From Gaiellasilicea sp963765705 (GTDB lineage: Bacteria; Actinomycetota; Thermoleophilia; Gaiellales; Gaiellaceae), in contig CAVXXJ010000011.1 of assembly GCA_963765705.1 (NCBI GenBank), forward strand, positions 372,001-436,000: 64,000 nt of DNA. The letters are read 5' to 3'. This document shows, piece by piece, positions 56,690 to 64,000 of the stretch (positions are counted from its first letter, which is position 1; every line of letters starts with the position of its first letter). The notes below the pieces were generated by a model. It was not told the DNA's origin and did not search any database. It saw only the letters and a program-made list of their open reading frames with translations. The translations under genes and the position numbers were made by a program.

Positions 56690-59285
56690 ATGTCCAAGGG
56701 GGCTGCAAGGCTCACGGCTTCGCGCTTTCCCAGAACACATACGCGGGCGCTGCTGTTCGGCGTCGCTGCGCTCATCGTGCTCGCGGTGTCACAGCTCGCG
56801 ATTGCGAGCGCCCAGGCGATGATCGGAGCCGAACCAGGTCGTCGGGCTGACCGCCACCCAGAACGAGGGCTTCGCGACGCTCGCGTGGGAGCCGGTCGCC
56901 GGCGCCACCGACTACCAGATCGAGCGGACGCCGGTCGACGCCGCCAACGTGCCGACCGGTGCTTCGGTGATCGTCGGCGTCTGGCAGCCGATCCGCACGG
57001 TCACGCCGGCGTCGCCGCGGTTCGCGGAAGCGGGCTTCGCGCTCGGCGGGCGCTACCAGTGGCGCGTCCGCGCCCGCTTCGGCACGACGGCACAGCCGTA
57101 CTCCGAGCCCGTCTTCGGCACGACGCGGCCCCAATGGGGTACCGGGTCCGGGCGCCGGATCTGCGGACGCGTGGGAGACGAGCGGGAACGCGACCTACAC
57201 GACGCGACGTGCAGGAGTGCGCGTACACGGCGGCGCTCGACGCGGCCAGCGACCGCGTCCGCGTCGTCGAGCTCGGGCCGCACCAACCCGATCCTCAGCG
57301 GCACCGGCAGCACCGGGCAACCGGCCGATCAACATGTTGATCCTCGGCTATCCGAGCCCGCCGGCGACGGCCGCGGCGATCTCGAACCGGCCGACGATCC
57401 GTACAACTGCAACGTCCACGGCGACGAGCCGCAGGGCCGCGAGTCATGCCTGATCTTCGCGCGCATGCTCGCGTTCACCGAGGACCCGCATCTGCTCGAG
57501 ATCCTGGCGAACACGACCGTCCTGATCGTTCCGTCGATCAACGGCGAACGGCCGCGCCAGGAACACCCGCGGCAACGAGACGGGCGCCGACCTGAACCGC
57601 GACCACGCCGAGCTGCTGCCAGCCGGAGACGAGTGGCGTTCGCGACGGATGCTGCGCGACTACACGCCGGAGGTCGGCGTCGACCTGCACGAGGGCGACA
57701 GCGAGGACCTGCCGATCCTCTCCTCGCGGCACCTGAACGTCTACGAGGGGCTCGTTCCGCGAGGGCAAGGACGGCCTCGTCGAGGGCTGGATGTACGACA
57801 ACGCGGCGCTCTCGGGCTGGTGGCACGGCCCGTACCAGCACGGGCGGCGACAGCCACGAGGGCATCCTCCGGAACACGATCGGGCTCAAGAACATGATCG
57901 GCATGCTGGCCGAGAACCGGGCATCCGGTGGCAACACGCGACCGGCCGAGGGCACGCAGCTCGCCAACCGCAACCGCAAGTCGTACGGGTCGCCTGTGCG
58001 AGGAGTTCCAGACGCTCGAGTACTACTGGGCGCGCCGGGCGAGGATCCACGAAGCGGTCGAGCAGTCGATCGCGCTACCAGAGGCGAACGTCGGCCGTGT
58101 CGTCCGTTCGCGGGTCGTACCCGTGGGGGCGCTTCCCGCGCGCTTCCCGGTGCACGAGCTGTCCGGACCGCGACGACGACCCCGCCGACAACCCGGCGGT
58201 CGAGCCGAACCAGTCGACGCAACCGGAACCGACGGCCACGGACTACGTCAATCCGGCGCGGATCATCGAAGCGCCGCCGTGCGGCTACTTCATCACCGAG
58301 GCGCAGTACTCCGGGCCGGCGATCCGGTCGGCCCGACGATGGCGGTGCGGCTCGACGCGCACGGCGTCGCGCAGGAGACGCGGCCGCGCGGGCACATCAT
58401 CCGGCTCGCGCAGCCGCTGCGTGGGTCTGATCCCGATGATGTTCGACACGTCGTCGGTGACCGCCGTCGCCGATCGTGTCGGGGCTCGCGGCTGATCGAG
58501 TGCCCGCACATCACGGCGGCGGAGCGGAGCTACTCGAAGACGCTGCTCGAGGGGAAGACGACCTCGGACACGCTCGACGATCGGGAACATCGCTCCCGAG
58601 GTCGACGAGCCGCTGAACTGGACGATCACCGAGGCAGTCTCGGACTGCGCGACCCCGAGCGACTTGCCGTGGGTCGAGCACGTCGGCGACGTCAGGCTCC
58701 GTGGCCTCTGCCGGCGGCAGCCAGAACGTGTCGCTGGACTTCAACACCGCCGGCATCAGCGGTAACACGACGGTCACCGGGGTGCTCTGCCTCGCCAGCA
58801 ACGACGCAGGCGAGGCGCTGATCACGATCCCGGTGTCGCTGTCGATCCGCAGCCTGCGGGCCGACATCGCAGCTGTCCGCGCGGCAGTCGCATCGCACTC
58901 GCCGCTCGCCTCGACGCACGCGAACAGGGCGCTCATCGCCGCGCTCGCTGCGCTCGACCGGGCCCTCGAAGCCGGCAACTGGGACGACGGCGTCCGGCCC
59001 GACGAGGCCGGCGGCCGCACCGTCTTCGACGCGCTCGTTCGCGCGACCAGGGAGCTGAACAAGATCGGTGAGCCCTGGTCGCAGTCCGCGATCGACTCGC
59101 TCGTCGCAGCCGGCCGGGAGATCGCGGTCGTCGCGATCGAAGAGGCACCCGCAGGGCCGAACAAGGTGAAGGCGCTCCAGGAGCTGCACCACGGCGACGT
59201 GAGGGTGAACGCCGAGCCCAAGCTCGAGTCGTATCGCCGTGCCTGGGCTCTCGTCCGCGAGGGCTCGAGCACGGACGTGTCGTAG
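56690..59285 (+). CDS. Secreted fibronectin-type-III and M14-like zinc carboxypeptidase (many frameshifts)
   Basis: A signal peptide (about residues 20-45: LLFGVAALIVLAVSQLAIASAQA), an FnIII-like domain (FATLAWEPVAGATDYQIERTP, GGRYQWRVRARF) and then peptidase M14-like blocks: YNCNVHGDEPQGRESCLIFAR with the His/Glu zinc ligands, LIVPSINGNG, ETGADLNRDH, and VGVDLHEGDSEDLP. The C-terminal part (from about 58690) is a helical domain. Joined it is about 860 residues. At least ten frame shifts make the middle unreliable. Exported and probably cleaves peptides at the cell surface. Confidence 0.7.
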
Positions 59286-59306
59286 GGCACCAGTCGTAGG
59301 GGACCA

Positions 59307-59343
59307 GGAGGAGGGCGGCGCGAGCCGCCCTCCTCCGTTTGTT
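59307..59343 (+). terminator. Strong hairpin terminator between convergent genes
   Basis: A 13-bp perfect stem (GGAGGAGGGCGGC / GCCGCCCTCCTCC, loop GCGA) followed by GTTTGTT. It ends the peptidase transcript 22 bases after its stop and abuts the 3' end of the GGDEF/HD-GYP gene. Confidence 0.75.
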
Positions 59344-59346
59344 CCG

Positions 59347-62033
59347 CTAAGCCGGGGCAGGAGCGGTCTCGAGGACGCGCAGGCAGACGTCGATGACCTG
59401 GGGATCGAACTGCGTGCCGGCTGCGTCCTCGAGCCGGCGAAGCGCCTCCTCCGAGGGCAGCGCGCGGCGGTACGGCCGGTCGGTGGTCATCGCGTGGTAC
59501 GCGTCGCAGGCGAAGATGATCCGCGCCTCGAGCGGGATCTCCTCGCCCGCCTTGCGGTCGGGATAGCCCTCGCCGTCCCAGCGCTCGTGGCACGAGCGCA
59601 CGATGCCGCACACGTCCTGCAGCTGGTCGATCGGGGCGATGATCCTCTCGCCGAGCTCCGGGTGCGTCTCGATCAGCGTGCCGCTCCTCATCGGTCAGCG
59701 GCCCAGGCTTCAGCAGCACCGAGTTCGGGATCCCGATCTTGCCGATGTCGTGGAAGAGCGCGCCGAGCTCGAGCCGCTTCAGCGTGTCGCCGTCGAGGCC
59801 GAGCTCCCGGCCGACGCGCAGGGCCGTGTCGGTGATCCAGCGAGCGTGGGAGGACGTGTACTCGTCGCGCGCCTCGAGCGCGTTGGCGAGCGCCTCGACG
59901 GTCGAGAGGAAGGTGCGCTCGAGCCCCGCGAAGCTGGAAGCGTTCGCGATCGCGAGCTTCGCCTGGTGGGCGAGGCCCCCGACGAGCTCGAGCTCGCGGT
60001 CGCCGAACTCGACGTCCGCCGGAGCTGCGACGGCGATCGCGCCCCAGCGTCCCTCGATCGTGAAGGGGGCGATCATGTACGAGCCGGAGCCGCCGGCCGG
60101 CGGATCGCTGAACGCGGCGTACTGCTCCGGGGTGACCTCGTACGGCTCGGTCCGCTCGACGAACGGCGCGATCAGCTGCGGCGGCGAAGCGTTTGCCGAC
60201 GATCACGCGCCCGTCCTCGTACCCCACCGATGCCCGTCCGACGAGGTCGCCGCCCGGCTCCTGCAGCCAGAGCGACGCGTTCGGCGCGCCGATCAGCTGC
60301 GCTGCACCTTCGACGACGCGCGTGAGCACGTGGTCGAGACCCTCGGCTGCCGCGAGGTCGCGGCCGAACTCGAGCAGGGCCTTCGCGCTCTCGGCCTCGC
60401 GCCGCTGCGCCTCGTAAAGGCTCGCGTTCTCGAGTGCGACGGCCGCGTGGCCGGCGAGCACCTCGAGCAGGCGCAGGTCGTCCTCGTCGAACTGGTCGAG
60501 GCCGAGCTTGGAGACGACGATCGCGCCGATCACGCGCGCGCCGTACTTGAGCGGTACCGCGATGATCGACTCGTCGATCTGCGTCGTGCCCTCGATCGTG
60601 ATCGCGAACTCGCACTTCGACGCGTCCGCGAGCAGGAGCGGCTCGCCGGTCTCGACGACGCGGCCGGTGAAGCCCTCGTCGACTCGCTGGCGGAAGACCT
60701 CGGCCGCGGTGCGGTCCGGCGCGGTCAGCTCGCCCTGGAAGGCGATCGGCGCGAGCTCGTCGCCGTCGCGGATGAAGACGCGACAGTTGTGGTAGTCGAT
60801 CAGCTGGCGAAGCTCGTTGGCGATCGCCATGCCGATCTCGCGCACGTCGTTCGAGCGATTGAGCTTGCCGCCGAGCGACTGGAGCATCTTCAGGTGGGCG
60901 ATCGAGCGAATGTCCTCGCCGCGGCTGTCTCGCGGAGCCGGTCGCTCGGTGGCCGAGTCGTCGAAGAAGACGACCTGGTTCTTGCCGCGCGCCTTCGCGG
61001 TCATCATCGCGGCCTCGGCGCAGGCGACGAGCTCGCGCGGGTTCGCGGCATGCTCGGGGCCCTGGGCGATCCCGATCGAGACGGCGATCCGGCCGGCGAG
61101 ATCGAGCTCGACCTCGTCCAGCCGCTTTCCGAGCCGGGTCGCGAGTGCGACCACGTGCTCCTCGTGACTCGACGGGACGATCACCGCGAACTCCTCGCCG
61201 CCGATCCGGCAGACGACGTCGCTGGAGCGGACGGTCGCCCGCAGGTGGTCGGCGAGATCGGCGAGCACCTGGTCGCCGACGGCGTGGCCGAAGACGTCGT
61301 TCACCTTCTTGAAGTCGTCGATGTCGATCATCACCACGGCGACGTTCTCGTGCGCGCTGGACGCATGGGTCAGCTCGCGCCGGAGGCGCTCGTGGAAGTG
61401 GCGGTGGTTGTAGAGGCCGGTGAGGGAGTCGGTCTGCGCCTCGCGCTCGAGCCGCGCCCGGATGTGCGCGTTGTCGAGCGCCAGTGCGGCCGCGTCGCCG
61501 AGCCGCTTGGCGAGCTCGAACTCCTCGTCGGTGAAGGATGCGTCCTCGCCGATCCGGTAGACGTTGAGCGTTCCCTTCAGCGCGCCGCGCGCGACGAGCG
61601 GGACGACGATCAGCGCCTCCGGCTCGAGCGGGGTGCCGGGGACGAAGCGCACACGCGGGTCGAGGTGAGCCTGGTTGGCGAGCACGGGCTCGCGATGGTC
61701 GACGGCCCAGCCGGTGATCCCCTCGCCGAACGGGAAGCGCTCGCTGAGGATCTCGTTCGCGTACTCGCTGCGCACGAGCGCCGGCACGAGCTCGCGCTTC
61801 GGCTCGTCCGCCTCGTAGATGTGCAGCGCTTCGTACGGGACGATCTCGTCGAGCGTGTCGGCGATCCGAACGAGCAGCGAGTCGAGGCTCTGCTCGGAGA
61901 GCAGGTCGTGGAAGACGTCCGCGAGCCGGCGGTAGGAGTCGACGGACGGGTCGCCGCCGGGCGTCAGGGCACCCGGAATCAGCCGCATCCGCGGAGCGCC
62001 GGTGAGAGGGGAGGAGCGAGCGGGTTCGTCCAT
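59347..62033 (-). CDS. GAF-GGDEF-GAF-GAF-HD-GYP cyclic di-GMP protein (frameshifted)
   Basis: About 894 residues without membrane helices: GAF (about 35-185), GGDEF with active motif RIGGEEFAV and an inhibitory-site RxxD (RSSD) five residues before it, GAF (about 400-560), GAF-like (about 575-700) and HD-GYP with FHDIGKIGIP, CHERWDGEGYP and DAYHAMTTDRPYRRAL. It could both make and break cyclic di-GMP under control of GAF ligands. Frame shifts +1 near 60185 and 59690. ATG 62033 is chosen because the upstream 21 codons are low in similarity; it faces the terminator at its end. Confidence 0.87.
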
Positions 62034-62046
62034 GGCCACGTGGCAC

Positions 62047-62096
62047 CAGGTGCCGGTACAGCAAGGGGCCGCGGGTGGCCGCGGCACCTGCATCAA
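62047..62096 (+). repeat. Inverted repeat CAGGTGCCG / CGGCACCTG upstream of the GGDEF gene
   Basis: Nine-bp perfect arms about 30 bases apart, in the gap between the divergent GGDEF/HD-GYP and amino acid ABC genes. Too far apart for a simple operator half-site pair; could form a long-loop hairpin. Confidence 0.35.
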
Positions 62097-62156
62097 TCAT
62101 GCGGGCGATACCCGGTCTCCGCCCTCCCTCGTTCGGGGGACTCGGTCGCGGCGGTG

Positions 62157-62176
62157 AGTCCCTCGATCGAGGGACT
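62157..62176 (+). promoter_or_regulatory. 20-bp perfect palindrome, candidate operator of the amino acid ABC operon
   Basis: AGTCCCTCGA followed directly by its reverse complement. It lies 43-62 bases upstream of the candidate -10 at 62219, at about -57 to -76 from the predicted transcription start, a usual place for an activator. Confidence 0.5.
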
Positions 62177-62218
62177 GGCGGCATCCAGAAAACCCTGGGT
62201 TTCCCTGCGAATGCGATG

Positions 62219-62224
62219 TAGTGT
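62219..62224 (+). promoter_or_regulatory. Candidate -10 (TAGTGT) of the amino acid ABC operon
   Basis: TAGTGT ends eight bases before GTG 62233 (leaderless). No good -35, consistent with need for an activator. Confidence 0.4.
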
Positions 62225-62232
62225 GTCCCCTG

Positions 62233-63071
<839 letters not shown>

Positions 63072-63075
<4 letters not shown>

Positions 63076-64000
63076 AGAGGATTCTCCTGGCCACGGTGGG
63101 GGTCGCCCTCGTTGCGGTTTTCGCCGCCGACGATCGGCTTCGCCCAACCCACCGCCGCGACGGGGCCCGCACAGGCGGAAGCGCCAGCACAGGCGGAGGC
63201 GCCTGCACCGCTGCCGAAGCTGCCGGCCGACATCGCCAACCGGAAGCGGTTCATCGTCGGCGTCAAGTGCGACACGCCGCCGTTCGGCTACCTGGACGTT
63301 CGCGGCAAGAACGCCGGCGTCGACGTCGAGATCGCGAAGTGGTTCGCTCGCTACGCCTTCGGCCGCGAGCAGCGCCTGTCGTTCGTCTGTGCGCCGACCG
63401 CTGTGCGGGAGCCGCTGCTGACGGGCGGTCGCGTCGACCTCGTCATCTCGACGTTCACGTACACGGCCGACCGGGACACGCGGATCGACTTCTCCCGGGC
63501 GTACTACAAGGCGACCGGGCGGCTGCTCGTGAAGAACGGCTCGCCGATCCAGTCGCTGAACGACATCCGTGGCCGGAAGATCGCCACGACTCCGGGCTCG
63601 ATCTATGACCGCTGGATGAGGCGCTGCTTCCCGACCGCCGAGGTGCTGGCCGTCGAGAGCGTCACGGCCGCGGTGATCGCGTTCAACCAGGGCCGGGCCG
63701 ACGCGGTCATGTTCGACGACACGTCGCTCGCTCTCCAGGCGGCGACCGACCCGAACGCGAAGCTGACGGACGACCTGTTCCTCGAGGCGCCGTACGGGAT
63801 CGGGATCAGGCAGGGCAACGTCGCCCTGAAGCGCTGGGTCGATGCTCGACTCAACCTGATGAAGCAGAAGGACATCTTCCAGGGGATCATCAGGAACAAC
63901 GTGGCGCCTCGGTTCGTGGCCGCGTTCTCCAGGAACATCCTGCGGCCGAACAACACGTTCACGTATCGGGCGGCATCACTGCCCAGCGTCGACACCGTTT
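63072..64000 (+). CDS. Amino acid ABC transporter substrate-binding protein (frameshifted; 3' end outside the window)
   Basis: A signal peptide (MKRILLATVGVALVAVFAA) is followed by a low-complexity Pro-Ala stretch (PAQAEAPAQAEAP) and then a family 3 binding domain: FIVGVKCDTPPFGYLDVRGKNAGVDVEIAKWFA, ISTFTYTADRDTRIDFSRAYYKATGRLLVK, LNDIRGRKIATTPGS, FNQGRADAVMFDDTSLAL and YGIGIRQGN. The frame breaks near 63130, where one extra base separates signal and mature part. The open frame runs to the window edge. The ligand is a polar amino acid; which one cannot be told. Confidence 0.88.

Overview
The window is a high-GC actinobacterial chromosome segment. The gene content (OpcA with Zwf, the GlgE trehalose/alpha-glucan pathway, ANTAR two-component pair, DUF4349 and DUF4446 proteins, many GTG starts, tight ATGA/GTGA overlaps) fits Actinomycetota; a member of the Thermoleophilia (Gaiellales/Solirubrobacterales-like) is my best guess, by inference only. 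No rRNA, tRNA, CRISPR, integrase or insertion sequence was seen, and apart from one short palindromic repeat pair the region reads as core chromosome.

Layout. 1-2.4 kb: tail of a surface protein, DUF4446, HNH nuclease, DUF2199 and a sulfurtransferase. 2.4-4.8 kb: argG-argH behind a candidate ArgR operator. 4.9-6.6 kb: SIMPL protein and a penicillin-binding-like serine hydrolase. 6.6-13.4 kb: nitrogen assimilation, with glnA-glnB-amtB on the minus strand, a second glnA on the plus strand and an ABC exporter between them; both glnA leaders carry the same hairpin overlapping an intrinsic terminator. 13.6-20.7 kb: GerMN and PRC-barrel proteins, a PdtaS/PdtaR-like kinase and ANTAR regulator, an orphan NarL-type kinase, and an ECF sigma factor with a DUF4349 membrane protein. 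20.7-22.6 kb: ABC-F ATPase. 22.6-30.7 kb: pentose phosphate operon tkt-rpiB-tal-pgi-gnd-zwf-opcA. 30.7-34.4 kb, minus strand: inositol-phosphatase-family enzyme, a fibronectin-like secreted protein and an amidase. 34.5-38.4 kb, minus strand: caa3-type oxidase genes coxB(-cytochrome c)-coxA-ctaB plus a 41-residue membrane protein. 38.7-46.6 kb: malQ, then glgE-treS-mak-glgB. 46.7-51.0 kb: a sigma factor with its partner, then an ABC exporter. 51.0-56.6 kb: treZ-glgX-treY. 56.7-59.3 kb: M14-type peptidase. 59.3-62.0 kb: a GGDEF/HD-GYP protein. 62.2-64.0 kb: start of a polar amino acid ABC importer.

How they work together. The carbon genes join NADPH/pentose production (zwf to tkt) with a complete cycle of trehalose and glycogen: TreYZ and TreS make or interconvert trehalose, Mak and GlgE return maltose to glucan, and GlgB, GlgX and MalQ remodel it. 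The nitrogen genes couple ammonium uptake (AmtB), sensing (PII) and two glutamine synthetases whose leaders look built for transcription antitermination; an ANTAR regulator, the protein class that acts on such hairpins, is encoded about 3 kb beyond the second glnA.

Quality. Many obvious housekeeping genes are broken by one-base frameshifts, nearly all readable as one extra base. I treat these as sequence errors and annotate each gene as one locus spanning its frames. Many genes have a TANNNT hexamer 5-8 bases before the start codon, implying leaderless transcripts; I used this to choose several starts.
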